Assembly (NCBI GenBank): GCA_051657715.1
Contig: JBOFLF010000047.1
Span: 3,556 to 67,555 of the forward strand
DNA: 64,000 bases
Direction: 5' to 3'
Source: JBOFBH01 sp051657715
GTDB lineage: Bacteria > Actinomycetota > Actinomycetes > Actinomycetales > Angustibacteraceae
Position numbers and translations under genes: made by a program. Numbering within the stretch: position 1 is the stretch's first letter; the number at the start of each line of letters is the position of its first letter. Positions 18,081-26,446 of this stretch are shown piece after piece. The notes below the pieces were generated by a model. The model did no database searches. It was not told the origin of the DNA and saw only the letters and a list, made by a program, of their open reading frames with translations.

Positions 18081-19612
18081 CTGCCGACGGTCCCGTCATC
18101 GTGGTTGGGCGGCTGCGTTGCGCTGGCATCCCGGCTAGCGTCCTGACCCGTACCGTGTGGCGGGGCATCCTGGCCCTCCCCCAAGGCACGAGCTGCCGCG
18201 GCGGCGGCCGGTGTGCCCGGCCGCCTGTCCAATGTCCACCGCGGCACGTTCCGCTGCGGAGCGACGCAGACCGCCAGCGCGCCGGGCGGCACGTCCTTGC
18301 GGACGACGGTCCCCGCGCCGGTGTAGGCGCCGTCCCCGACGCTGACCGGCGCGACGAACATGGTGTCCGATCCGGTCCGGCAGTGGTCCCCGATCGTGGT
18401 GCGCGACTTGGTCACGCCGTCGTAGTTGACGAACACCGAAGCCGCGCCGATGTTCGAGTGCTCCCCGATGATGGCGTCCCCGACGTAGGTCAGGTGCGGG
18501 ACCTTGGAGCCGACGCCGATGTCCGCGTTCTTGGTTTCCACGAAGGTGCCGATCTTGCCGCGCTCGCCGAGCCTGGTCCCCGGCCGCAGGTACGCGAACG
18601 GCCCGACCGTCGCGCCGGCACCGATCTGGGCGTCGCTGCCGTGCGCGCGGATCACGGTGGCGCCCGCACCGACCTGGACGTCGACGAGGGTGGTGTCCGG
18701 CCCGATCGTCGCGCCGGTCGCCACCACGGTGTCGCGGTGCAGCTGGGTGCCGGGCAGCAGCACCACGTCCGGGGCTAGCTGGACCTGGACGTCCACCCAG
18801 GTGGTCGCCGGGTCCACCACCGTGACCCCGGCCCGCATCCACCGCTCCAGCACCCGCCGGTTCAGCTCCCGACCGAGCGCGGCCAGCTGGACCCGGTCGT
18901 TGGCGCCCTCGGTCTGCCAGACGTCGTCGAGCTGGTGGGCCGCGACCCGGGCCCCGTCGCCGGCCGCGATCGCCAGGACGTCGGTGAGGTACCGCTCGCC
19001 CTGGTCGTTGTGCTCGCCGACCCGGTCCAGGGCGTCGTACAGCACCGCGGCGTCGAAGACGTACACCCCGGCGTTGATCTCGCGCACCGCGCGCTGCCGC
19101 TCGGTGGCGTCCCGGTGCTCGACGACCGCCGACACCGTTCCGTCACCAGCCCGCAGCACTCGGCCGTACCCAGTGGGGTCGACGACCTCGGCGGTCGCCA
19201 CGGTGACCGCGTTGCCACCGGCCAGGTGGGCCTCCAGCAGCCCGCTCAGGGTGCTCGCCTCCAGCAGCGGCACGTCCCCGATCGTGACCAGCACCGGGCC
19301 GTCCAACTCGGGCAGCGCGGCCAGACCGCACTGCACGGCCCGCCCGGTACCGGGGATCTCGTCCTGGTCGGCGAGCACCGCCTCGGGTGCGGTCTGCGCG
19401 ACGTGTGCGGCCACCTGGTCACGACCGTGCCGGACCACCACCACCAGGTGTTCGGGCCGCACCCGGGCGCAGCTGGCGAGAACGTGACCCAGCAGGGACC
19501 GGCCGCCGATCTCGTGCAGCACTTTCGGGACCGCTGACCGCATCCGGGTGCCCTGCCCGGCGGCCAGGACGAGGACGGCGGCCGGACGACCGGCAGCGGA
19601 TGCCTGGCTCAC
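18077..19612 (-). CDS. glmU: Bifunctional N-acetylglucosamine-1-phosphate uridyltransferase/glucosamine-1-phosphate acetyltransferase
   Basis: A 511-residue enzyme making UDP-GlcNAc for peptidoglycan. The N-terminal uridyltransferase has LAAGQGTRMRSAVPKVLHEI, TIGDVPLL and EINAGVYVFD. The C-terminal left-handed beta-helix acetyltransferase has GPFAYLRPGTRLG, FVETKNADIG, YVGDAIIGEHSNIGA and NYDGVTKSRT. The GTG at 19612 has GAGGAG 9 nt upstream. The last 45 residues are a low-complexity tail beyond the usual end. A tRNA-Gln gene lies just upstream on the same strand. Confidence 0.96.
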   Translation of the reverse strand: MSQASAAGRPAAVLVLAAGQGTRMRSAVPKVLHEIGGRSLLGHVLASCARVRPEHLVVVVRHGRDQVAAHVAQTAPEAVLADQDEIPGTGRAVQCGLAALPELDGPVLVTIGDVPLLEASTLSGLLEAHLAGGNAVTVATAEVVDPTGYGRVLRAGDGTVSAVVEHRDATERQRAVREINAGVYVFDAAVLYDALDRVGEHNDQGERYLTDVLAIAAGDGARVAAHQLDDVWQTEGANDRVQLAALGRELNRRVLERWMRAGVTVVDPATTWVDVQVQLAPDVVLLPGTQLHRDTVVATGATIGPDTTLVDVQVGAGATVIRAHGSDAQIGAGATVGPFAYLRPGTRLGERGKIGTFVETKNADIGVGSKVPHLTYVGDAIIGEHSNIGAASVFVNYDGVTKSRTTIGDHCRTGSDTMFVAPVSVGDGAYTGAGTVVRKDVPPGALAVCVAPQRNVPRWTLDRRPGTPAAAAAARALGEGQDAPPHGTGQDASRDASATQPPNHDDGTVGR

Positions 19613-19653
19613 GCGCTGGTGCTCCTCGCGGGGACGATGTGGTGGGACGAACG

Positions 19654-19725
19654 CTCCGCCCCCACGATTCGAACGTGGACCACAAGGCTCCAAAGGCCTG
19701 CGTGCTGCCGTTACACCAGGGCGGA
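19654..19725 (-). tRNA. tRNA-Gln (anticodon TTG)
   Basis: The minus strand folds into a cloverleaf. The acceptor arms TCCGCCC/GGGCGGA and the T-arm CCACG-TTCGAAT-CGTGG are perfect. The anticodon loop CTTTGGA gives TTG at 19693-19691 for Gln, with one C-T mismatch at the outer anticodon-stem pair. The discriminator is G and CCA is not encoded. Confidence 0.93.
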
Positions 19726-19868
19726 CCGCGCTGCGCCACGTCGCCGAAACGCCCGCGGATGGAACAGCCGCGCCCAGTCTGCCAGTGCCGGTCGCGCAGC
19801 TGGTGTGCGGGCGCTGCCGAGCACTGGCCGGAACAGGAGATCTGGCCGGAACGGGAGATGATGACCCG

Positions 19869-20552
19869 GTGAGCACCCGACCGACCACCCGAGCACGGAT
19901 GACCGGGCCGCAACGCCGCGAGCAGCTGCTGGACGTCGGCCGTCGGCTGTTCGCCGAGAAGGGTTACGACGCCACCAGCGTCGAGGAGATCGCCGCTCGG
20001 GCGCAGGTCTCCAAACCCGTGGTGTACCAGCACTTCGGGGGCAAGGAGGGCATCTACGCCGTGGTGGTCGACCGCGAGATCCGGCAGCTGCTCGCGGAGA
20101 TCACCCGGGCACTGTCCAGCGGGGGCGGCTCCCGGCGGCTCGTCGAGTTGGCCGCCCTCGGTCTGCTCGAGTACGTCGAGACGTCGACCGACGGCTTCCG
20201 GATCCTGGTGCGCGACTCCCCGGTCGCCCAGACCACCGGCACGTTCTCCAGCCTGATCAGCGACGTGGCCAGCCAGGTCGAGCACCTGCTGGCCGCCGAG
20301 TTCACCCGACGCGACCTGGACCCGGCGCACGCGCCGATGTACGCCCAGATGCTGGTCGGCATGGTGGCGCTCACCGGGCAGTGGTGGCTGGACGCCCGCA
20401 GCCCCAGTCGCGTCCAGGTGGCCGCGCACCTGGTGAACCTGGCGTGGCACGGACTGTCCGGTCTGCAGGCTCAGCCCGTCCTGCAGACGGTCGACGACCG
20501 CACGACCGAGACGCCTGGCACTCATCAGACACCGGACAGTCATCAGGCATAA
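19869..20552 (+). CDS. TetR family transcriptional regulator
   Basis: The N-terminal helix-turn-helix reads RREQLLDVGRRLFAEKGYDATSVEEIAARAQVSKPVVYQHFGGKEGIY in order, the standard TetR DNA-binding domain, followed by an all-helical ligand domain. I use the GTG at 19869 because GATGAT at 19857-19862 sits 6 nt before it, matching the leaderless pattern of this genome; an ATG 29 bp downstream is the alternative. The effector is unknown. It lies next to the tRNA and is transcribed away from glmU. Confidence 0.88.
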   Translation: MSTRPTTRARMTGPQRREQLLDVGRRLFAEKGYDATSVEEIAARAQVSKPVVYQHFGGKEGIYAVVVDREIRQLLAEITRALSSGGGSRRLVELAALGLLEYVETSTDGFRILVRDSPVAQTTGTFSSLISDVASQVEHLLAAEFTRRDLDPAHAPMYAQMLVGMVALTGQWWLDARSPSRVQVAAHLVNLAWHGLSGLQAQPVLQTVDDRTTETPGTHQTPDSHQA

Positions 20553-20635
20553 AGGCTGGACACGGCTCAGGGTCAGGCACTGGGGATCGGAGCTCGGCAC
20601 CCAAGCAGGAGCCGGGCGCGGTCACGAGCCGGGCG

Positions 20636-21106
20636 CTAACCGGGTGTCGGGCCGATCTGCTGCAGCTCGACACGGTTGCCCACCGGGTCGTCGGTATGGA
20701 AGCGCCGAACAGCGGGGATCGACTGGTCCCACCGCACGTCGTACCCGGCGTCCGTCACCCGACGGGCCAACGCGTCCACATCCGTGACCAACAGGCACGG
20801 GTGGGCCTTGCGGGCTGGGCGGAACGAATCTTCGACACCGCAGTGCAGCTCGGCCGACCCGGAGCGGAACCACGCGCCACCACGAGCAGCCAGCCCTGCG
20901 GGCTTGGACACCTCAGCCATGCCGAGGACGCCGGTGTAGAAGTCGCGCATCACCCCCTCTGCGCCGGCTGGGCAGCTGACCTGGACGTGGTGGAGGCCCA
21001 CCACGAGCGACGCACCGCCCCCCGCGTCCGCGCGACCCACGCTCTCGTTTGCCGCGCTCACGCCACCGCCGCTCACGCCACCGCCGCTCACGCCCGCCGC
21101 GCTCAC
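20636..21106 (-). CDS. VOC (glyoxalase/bleomycin-resistance) family protein
   Basis: After an N-terminal low-complexity stretch, the domain reads GLHHVQVSCPAGAEGVMRDFYTGVLGM ... PCLLVTDVDALARRVTDAGYDV ... FHTDDPVGNRVELQQI, a single VOC domain with the usual metal-site His and Glu. Function beyond the fold is not readable. The start is uncertain. Several in-frame GTGs occur in a 15-bp repeat encoding VSGGG. I chose the first after the upstream methyltransferase stop; the real start may be the GTG nearest the domain. Confidence 0.7.
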   Translation of the reverse strand: MSAAGVSGGGVSGGGVSAANESVGRADAGGGASLVVGLHHVQVSCPAGAEGVMRDFYTGVLGMAEVSKPAGLAARGGAWFRSGSAELHCGVEDSFRPARKAHPCLLVTDVDALARRVTDAGYDVRWDQSIPAVRRFHTDDPVGNRVELQQIGPTPG

Positions 21107-21120
21107 CTCACCCGCCGGCC

Positions 21121-21981
21121 TCACGCGAGAACCTGGGCAACGCAGAACACCCGGCGGAACTCGTACGGCGTGCCCCATGGCCGTCGCGGGTACGCCATCC
21201 GCAGGCGACCGGCGTAGGCGTCCAGGAACTCCTGGCGCTGCTGGGGGTGGTCGTGCAGGGCGTCCATGATGGGACGCAGGCCGGTTCCGGAGACCCAGGC
21301 GAGCACCGCGTCGTCGCCGTGCTCGCCGGCCGGGTCGAGCAGGTGGACGTAGGTGGTCTCCCACGCCTCGACCGCACACCCGCGGTCAGCCAGCAGCGCG
21401 GCGTACGTCGCCGGCCGGCCGACCGCCTCGCCATGTCGTAGCGCACCGGCCAGCAGGGTGGCGAACCGTGGCTCAGCGGCCACCTCGCGCATGAGCTGGT
21501 GCGACGGCGCGTCGAAGTTGCCGGGCACCTGGATCGCCAGCCACCCGCCCGGGGCCAAACCGGACACCCACGACGACAACAGGTCCAGGTGCCCCGGCAC
21601 CCACTGCAGGCTCGCGTTGGCCACGACGACGTCCGGTCGCGCCGCAGGGTCCGGCACCCAGGTGGACAGATCACCGGTGACGAAGGTCAGCCGGCCAGCA
21701 ATGTCGGACGCATCGGTCTGGTCTCGGGCCTGTTCCAGCATGGCCCGGGCCTGTTCCAGCATGGCCCGGGCCTGTTCCAGCATGGTGGGAGAGGAGTCCA
21801 CCCCGAGGACATCGGCTGACGCCCACCGGCGGGCCAGGGTCGCGGTCACCGCACCCGTGCCGCAGCCCAGGTCGACGACCCGGTGCACGTCCGTGGCGTC
21901 CACCCGCGCCAGCAGGTCGGCCGCTGGCCGAGCGCGCTCAGCAGCAAACTGCCCGTACAGCGCCGGATCCCAGCTGATCAT
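21121..21981 (-). CDS. tam: Trans-aconitate 2-methyltransferase-like SAM methyltransferase
   Basis: A class I SAM methyltransferase of the Tam family. It begins MISWDPALYGQFAAERARPA, has motif I VVDLGCGTGAVTATLA, the acidic loop VLGVDSSPTML, and the Tam-typical NASLQWVPGH and YVHLLDPAG. The ATG at 21981 has GGAGGAG 5 nt upstream. A 21-bp repeat triplicates MLEQARA just after the SAM acidic loop, lengthening a helix in a place where homologues have one copy. Catalytic features look intact. It is divergent from the marR gene. Confidence 0.87.
   Translation of the reverse strand: MISWDPALYGQFAAERARPAADLLARVDATDVHRVVDLGCGTGAVTATLARRWASADVLGVDSSPTMLEQARAMLEQARAMLEQARDQTDASDIAGRLTFVTGDLSTWVPDPAARPDVVVANASLQWVPGHLDLLSSWVSGLAPGGWLAIQVPGNFDAPSHQLMREVAAEPRFATLLAGALRHGEAVGRPATYAALLADRGCAVEAWETTYVHLLDPAGEHGDDAVLAWVSGTGLRPIMDALHDHPQQRQEFLDAYAGRLRMAYPRRPWGTPYEFRRVFCVAQVLA
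21729..21786. repeat. 21-bp tandem repeat inside tam
   Basis: Two perfect copies and one nearly complete third copy of a 21-bp unit beginning CCTGTTCCAGCATGG encode MLEQARA on the minus strand. Confidence 0.92.
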
Positions 21982-22074
21982 CGCTCTCCTCCCACCGCGA
22001 GCATCCGACGTCATGGTAGGCGGGTTGGGCGGCGTCCTGCCCGTGCGACGCGGAACGGCGCCAGGACCGCGGTG

Positions 22075-22088
22075 TCTCGACATCGAGA
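22075..22088. promoter_or_regulatory. Inverted repeat between tam and marR, candidate MarR operator
   Basis: TCTCGA-CA-TCGAGA is a perfect inverted repeat located about 35-47 bp before the proposed leaderless start of the MarR gene. MarR proteins commonly bind such palindromes between divergent genes; binding here is inference. Confidence 0.4.
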
Positions 22089-22109
22089 AACACGGCCGAC
22101 ACGCGGCAC

Positions 22110-22121
22110 TAGACTCACGTC
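22110..22121 (+). promoter_or_regulatory. -10 element of leaderless marR transcript
   Basis: TAGACT at 22110-22115 is followed by exactly 6 nt and then the GTG start, placing the expected transcription start at the start codon. No ribosome-binding site is present. Confidence 0.6.
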
Positions 22122-22730
22122 GTGACGCCTGACCGCCGCCCGGGCACCCAGGCTGCAGTGCAGCTCGTTGCCGAAAGCCGTTCCGTGCCTGCCGATCGGA
22201 CTATCCCGGACGCGCAGCAAACCGCGAGCCTGACGCCAACCGGTGACGAGGTGGACCGGATCATCGAGGCATGGCGTCGCGAACGACCCGATCTGGACGT
22301 CGAGCCGCTGGCGGTGCTGTCCCGGGTGTCCCGGCTGGCCCGACACCTGGACCTGGCCCGGCGCGCGGCGTTCACCGATCACGGGCTGGAGGGCTGGGAG
22401 TTCGACGTGCTGTCCGCGCTGCGCCGGGCCGGGCGGCCGTACCAGCTGTCCCCGGGCCAGCTCGTCACCCAGACCCTCGTCACCAGCGGCACGATGACCA
22501 ACCGGGTGGACCGGCTAGCGGCGCGGCAGCTGGTCGAGCGGTCGCCGGACCCCCGGGACCGGCGCGGGGTGCTGGTCCGGCTCACCCCACGCGGCCGACG
22601 GACCGTCGACGCCGCGTTCGGTGGCCTGCTAGACCGCGAGCGCTCACTCCTACGCGATCTGGACACCGCCGACTACCGCCGATTGGCCGACCTGCTGCGC
22701 CGCCTGGTCGCCCCCTTCGACGCCGGCTGA
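22122..22730 (+). CDS. MarR family transcriptional regulator
   Basis: A 202-residue winged-helix protein. The helix EGWEFDVLSALRRAGRPYQLSPGQL, the recognition region VTSGTMTNRVDRLAARQLVERSPDPRDRRGVLVRLTPRGRR and the flanking dimerisation helices are typical of MarR. The first 50 residues form an extra N-terminal extension. Start: the GTG is preceded by a -10 box at leaderless spacing. A palindrome lies between it and the divergent methyltransferase, so autoregulation or control of tam is plausible. Confidence 0.9.
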   Translation: MTPDRRPGTQAAVQLVAESRSVPADRTIPDAQQTASLTPTGDEVDRIIEAWRRERPDLDVEPLAVLSRVSRLARHLDLARRAAFTDHGLEGWEFDVLSALRRAGRPYQLSPGQLVTQTLVTSGTMTNRVDRLAARQLVERSPDPRDRRGVLVRLTPRGRRTVDAAFGGLLDRERSLLRDLDTADYRRLADLLRRLVAPFDAG

Positions 22731-22840
22731 CCTCGACGCTGGCCGGACGGCGCCCAAGCCGAACGAGCTCGGCGAGCGCACCGGCTGGCGGACCGTGGAC
22801 GCCCACGGCCTGCGAGCCTGCCGCATGTACTCTTGCATGC

Positions 22841-23074
22841 ATGACACGCGTTCAGGTCCGGGACGTCCCGGAAGACGTCGTGGAGAAGCTCAAGTACCTC
22901 GCGCGGGAACGCAACCAGAGCCTCCAGAGGTATCTGCGGGACGTCCTGCAGGCCGAGGCCGGGATCGCCACCAACAAGCGCATCCTCGCCGAGGCCGCCA
23001 CGGAGGCGAAGTATCCGGCCCGGTACGGCGAGGCCGCCGAGGACATCGAGCGCGGTCGCTCCTCATTGACGTGA
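22841..23074 (+). CDS. vapB: VapB-type antitoxin (ribbon-helix-helix)
   Basis: A 77-residue protein beginning MTRVQVRDVPEDVVEKLKYLARERNQSLQRYLRDVL, a FitA/VapB-like ribbon-helix-helix DNA-binding domain; the C-terminal half should bind the toxin. The stop overlaps the toxin GTG by 4 bp (GTGA). A -10-like TACTCT lies 7 nt before the ATG, so the transcript may be leaderless. TGCATGCA next to the start is a short palindrome that the antitoxin could bind. The paired toxin makes the call firm. Confidence 0.88.
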   Translation: MTRVQVRDVPEDVVEKLKYLARERNQSLQRYLRDVLQAEAGIATNKRILAEAATEAKYPARYGEAAEDIERGRSSLT

Positions 23075-23475
23075 GGACGGGCTCACTGGTCGTGGTGGAC
23101 GCCTCCGTGGTGGTCGACGCCCTCGCGTCCGACGACCAGGTCGGTGAGCGAGCCCGGACTCTCCTGGCAGACCTGCAGTGGGCTGCACCGGAGCACTTGC
23201 GGGTCGAGGTGTTCAGCGGCATCCGCGGTCGGCTACTAGGCGACAAGCTTGATCACGGTCGCGCCGAGCGGGCGGTGGGGAGGTTGGAGCGGCTCAACGT
23301 TCAACCAGTGCCAACCTCGCTGCTGCTGGGCCGGATGTGGCAGCTGCGCGACACCGTCACCGGGTACGACGCCGCCTACGTGGCCGCGGCCGAACGGCTC
23401 GACGTCCCGTTGGTGACCACGGACCGCCGACTGGAGCGGGCGACGGGCATCCGCTGCCCGATCCACGTCCCCTGA
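23071..23475 (+). CDS. vapC: VapC-type PIN-domain ribonuclease toxin
   Basis: A 134-residue PIN-domain protein. The acidic active-site residues can be placed in VVDASVVVDAL near the N-terminus, in the LRVEVFSGIRG segment, in VTGYDAAYVAAAERLDVPLVTTD and in its final Asp. This is the usual VapC order. It presumably cleaves RNA (tRNA or rRNA in known examples) unless bound by the upstream antitoxin. The start overlaps vapB. Confidence 0.9.
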   Translation: MRTGSLVVVDASVVVDALASDDQVGERARTLLADLQWAAPEHLRVEVFSGIRGRLLGDKLDHGRAERAVGRLERLNVQPVPTSLLLGRMWQLRDTVTGYDAAYVAAAERLDVPLVTTDRRLERATGIRCPIHVP

Positions 23476-23493
23476 TCAGCGATGAACTCGACG

Positions 23494-23520
23494 CTCCTGG
23501 GCGCTCGGGTTCACCAGGAG
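23494..23520. terminator. Hairpin between convergent vapC and comB
   Basis: CTCCTGG and CCAGGAG form a 7-bp stem with a 13-nt loop in the 47-bp gap between the two convergent genes. There is no U-tract; it may act as a bidirectional terminator. Confidence 0.35.
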
Positions 23521-23522
23521 AG

Positions 23523-24257
23523 TCAGATCGCGACGAAGGAGCCGTCGCGCAACTCCGGGATCACGGTGGACGCGTCCACCTCGCCGGCGATCCGGACATC
23601 GTCCGGGTAGTCACGATCCAACAGCTCGCGACCGGTGGGGGTGTCGGCCAGATCCCGCATGGCGGTGAAGGCCAACCTTGCCGCCGATGCCTCGGGGGAC
23701 AGCACCACGTCCGGTTGCCGCGCCGCCAACCGGGAGATCACCGCACCGGCCCCGACCAAGTCCTCGTAGGCCACCCGGAGCGATTCGTCGGGCCACCGCT
23801 CGCCAGCTGGCACGACCGCCACCACGGTCGCCCCCTCGTCGACCGCCTGCCCGATCCGCCGCGCCACCGCGTCGGCGTTGCGCAAGCACCCGGTGAGCAC
23901 CAGCGCCGAGGACCCCATCAGCGCGTGGGTGATGGACGACCCGTTGGGCGACGGCAGCACCAACCTGGCTCCCCGCGGCAGCTCCAGCAGCGACGCCGGT
24001 GACAGCGATGGCCCGCCGCGATGCGAGCGGGTGCCCGCGAGCTCCGCCTCGATGGATCTGGCCAGTTCGTGGGCCGCTTCGCCACCGGGGTGCGGCCATA
24101 CCCGAGCCCCACGTTCACACGCCACCGTCACCGAGGTGGAGAACGACAGGACATCGACCACCACCACGACGTCCGCGGTGTCAGCGAACGACCGAGCCCC
24201 CGCAAGGCCCCACTCCACGTCAATCCGAGCACGATCGGGCTCGGCAGGGATCGCCAC
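23523..24257 (-). CDS. comB: 2-phosphosulfolactate phosphatase-like protein (ComB family)
   Basis: The protein carries family landmarks VVVVVDVLSFSTSVTVACERGA, GTRSHRGG, LVLPSPNGSSITHAL and GCLRNADAVAR, and is close to the usual length at 244 residues. ComB removes phosphate from 2-phosphosulfolactate in sulfolactate/coenzyme M synthesis. Actinobacterial members without the rest of that pathway may have another substrate, so the reaction is inferred from family only. The GTG at 24257 is chosen because TAGGGT lies 7 nt upstream, giving a leaderless transcript; a GTG 24 bp upstream is the alternative. Confidence 0.82.
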   Translation of the reverse strand: MAIPAEPDRARIDVEWGLAGARSFADTADVVVVVDVLSFSTSVTVACERGARVWPHPGGEAAHELARSIEAELAGTRSHRGGPSLSPASLLELPRGARLVLPSPNGSSITHALMGSSALVLTGCLRNADAVARRIGQAVDEGATVVAVVPAGERWPDESLRVAYEDLVGAGAVISRLAARQPDVVLSPEASAARLAFTAMRDLADTPTGRELLDRDYPDDVRIAGEVDASTVIPELRDGSFVAI

Positions 24258-24317
24258 GGCGACGACCCTACCGGCGGCCACTACCTGGCCGTCCGGCGGT
24301 TGAGGTACTCCGCGGCC

Positions 24318-26366
24318 TCAGCCGCCCTCAGCGGCCTCAGCGGCGAGCAGCCACTGCTCCTCGACGGCTGCCCGCTCCTGGATCACGGCTCGCAGCTGCT
24401 CGTCCAGGACGACGACCGCGGCCGGGTCGGTGGCCTGCCGCGCGAGGTCGCCCTCCAGCGCGGCGATGTCCTGCTCCAGCCGGCCCAGCCGACGCTCCAG
24501 GCGGGTCAGCTGCTTGCGGGCCGCCCACCGATGGGCCGCCTCGGTCGGTGGCGCACCCGTTGCGCTGGAACGATGTCCACCCCTGCCCGAGGTAGTGGCA
24601 ACGGCCGAGCCGGACGACACCGTGCCGGATGACGTCGTGCCGGATGACGTCGTGCCGGATGACGTCGTGCCGGATGACGTCGTGCCGGATGACGTGGCGG
24701 ACGACGTTGTGCCGGATGACGTTGTGGACGACACGGGCGTGGGACGCGGCCCGGCCGGTGAGGCCGCACGCCGCCTGAGGTACTCCTCGACGCCACCGGG
24801 CAGCTCGTGCAGCTGGCCGTCACCGAGCAACGCGACCTGGTGGGTGCACGTCCGCTCCAGCAGGTACCGGTCGTGCGACACCACCACCAGCGTTCCTGGC
24901 CACGAGTCGAGCAGGTCCTCCAGCGCCGTCAGGGTGTCGACGTCCAGATCGTTGCTGGGCTCGTCGAGCAGCAGGACGTTCGGCTCGTCCATGAGCAACC
25001 GGAGCAGCTGCAACCGGCGACGCTCCCCACCGGACAGGTCCCGCACCATCGTCTGCTGCCGGCTTCCGGTGAAGCCGAGCCGCTGGGCCAGCTGGGACGC
25101 GGTGACCTCGCGATCCCCGAGCCGGATCACCTGCCGGACCTGGGCGACCGCCTCCAGCACCCGCAGGCCGGCGAGCGCATCAAGCTCGCGCACCTCCTGG
25201 CTGAGCAATCCCGACCTGACGGTCCGGCCCACCCGCAGCGTGCCACCGACCACCGCGATGTCCGAGCGGTGGCCGGTGACGGCGTGCCCGTGGTCAGCGG
25301 TCGCCGCCGGGTCAGCGGGTGGCCTGGCGAGCCGTCCGGCGAGCAGGCGCAGCAGGGTGGACTTGCCCGACCCGTTGACGCCGAGCACGCCGTACCGGTC
25401 ACCCGGCCCGAGTCGCCAGGTCACGTCGTCCAGCAGCAGCCGGTCCCCCGCGCGGACCGTGATCCCCTCAACGTCCAGGACGTCCCGGCCCAGCCGGGAG
25501 GTAGCGAATCGGAGCAGCTCGACGTCGTCGCGGGGCGCGGGCACATCGGCGATCAACGCGTTCGCGGCCTCGATCCGAAACCTCGGCTTGCTGGTCCGCG
25601 CCGGCGGCCCACGCCGCAGCCAGGCCAGCTCCTTGCGCAGCAGGTTCTGCCGACGCTCCTCGGTGGCCCGCGCGGTGCGCTCCCGCTCCGCCCGGGCCAG
25701 CACGTACGCGGCGTATCCGCCGTCGTAGCAGCTGACCTGCCCGTCGTGCACCTCCCAGGTGTCGGTGCCGACCGCGTCCAGGAACCACCGGTCGTGGGTG
25801 ACCGCGACCAGCGCCGCGCCAGCTCGCCGCTGAGCCAGGTACCCGGTCAGGTGCCCCGCGAGCCAGGCCACGGCCTCGACGTCGAGGTGGTTGGTGGGTT
25901 CGTCCAGCAACAACAGGTCGGGATCGTCCACGAGCAGCGCGGCCAGGGCCACCCGACGCCGCTCACCGCCGGACAGCGGCCGGATCACGGCGTCCAGGCC
26001 TCCGACCACCGGGGCGTCCAGCCCGCCGAGCAGACCGGTCAGGACGTCCCGGATCCGAGCATCTCCCGCCCACTCGTGATCCGGTCGATCCCCCACGACG
26101 CACTGGCGGACGGTGGTCGACGGGTCCAGGTCGTCGCCCTGGCCCAGCAGCGACGTGCGGATGGCGCCGGTCCGGGTCACCCGGCCGGCGTCCGGCGAGC
26201 ACCGTCCGGCGAGCACGGCCAGCAGCGTGGTCTTCCCCGCCCCGTTCCGCCCGACGACACCGACCCGCTGCCCTGCGGCCACCCCCAGCGAGACGTCATC
26301 CAGCACCGTGCGGATGCCGAGAGTCACCCGAGCACGTTCCAGCGCGACCAGCGACACCGGGCTCAC
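24318..26366 (-). CDS. ABC-F family ATPase
   Basis: Two ABC nucleotide-binding domains in one soluble chain, with no membrane segment. Walker A motifs are GRNGAGKTTLL (near residue 40) and GVNGSGKSTLL. Signature motifs are LSGGERRRVALAAL and LSGGERRRLQLLRL, and Walker B motifs are LLLLDEPTNHLD and VLLLDEPSNDLD. ABC-F proteins act on the ribosome E site, in translation regulation or antibiotic protection; which one is unclear. After the second domain a 15-bp tandem repeat encodes a Ser/Gly/Thr linker, followed by a charged coiled-coil C-terminal domain (LTRLERRLGRLEQDIAALEG). Starts with GTG at 26366. Confidence 0.93.
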   Translation of the reverse strand: MSPVSLVALERARVTLGIRTVLDDVSLGVAAGQRVGVVGRNGAGKTTLLAVLAGRCSPDAGRVTRTGAIRTSLLGQGDDLDPSTTVRQCVVGDRPDHEWAGDARIRDVLTGLLGGLDAPVVGGLDAVIRPLSGGERRRVALAALLVDDPDLLLLDEPTNHLDVEAVAWLAGHLTGYLAQRRAGAALVAVTHDRWFLDAVGTDTWEVHDGQVSCYDGGYAAYVLARAERERTARATEERRQNLLRKELAWLRRGPPARTSKPRFRIEAANALIADVPAPRDDVELLRFATSRLGRDVLDVEGITVRAGDRLLLDDVTWRLGPGDRYGVLGVNGSGKSTLLRLLAGRLARPPADPAATADHGHAVTGHRSDIAVVGGTLRVGRTVRSGLLSQEVRELDALAGLRVLEAVAQVRQVIRLGDREVTASQLAQRLGFTGSRQQTMVRDLSGGERRRLQLLRLLMDEPNVLLLDEPSNDLDVDTLTALEDLLDSWPGTLVVVSHDRYLLERTCTHQVALLGDGQLHELPGGVEEYLRRRAASPAGPRPTPVSSTTSSGTTSSATSSGTTSSGTTSSGTTSSGTTSSGTVSSGSAVATTSGRGGHRSSATGAPPTEAAHRWAARKQLTRLERRLGRLEQDIAALEGDLARQATDPAAVVVLDEQLRAVIQERAAVEEQWLLAAEAAEGG
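24616..24735. repeat. 15-bp tandem repeat encoding Ser/Gly/Thr linker of ABC-F protein
   Basis: Four perfect copies of GACGTCGTGCCGGAT (24631-24690) are flanked by diverged copies on both sides, including 12-bp variants. On the minus strand they encode SSGTT repeats between the second ATPase domain and the C-terminal coiled coil. Confidence 0.93.
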
Positions 26367-26446
26367 GGCGTACTCAACCCCAAAGGAACGTCGTTCTCAC
26401 CAGCTCGACCCGCTGGTCGAGCTCCACACGGCGACCGCACCGGACG

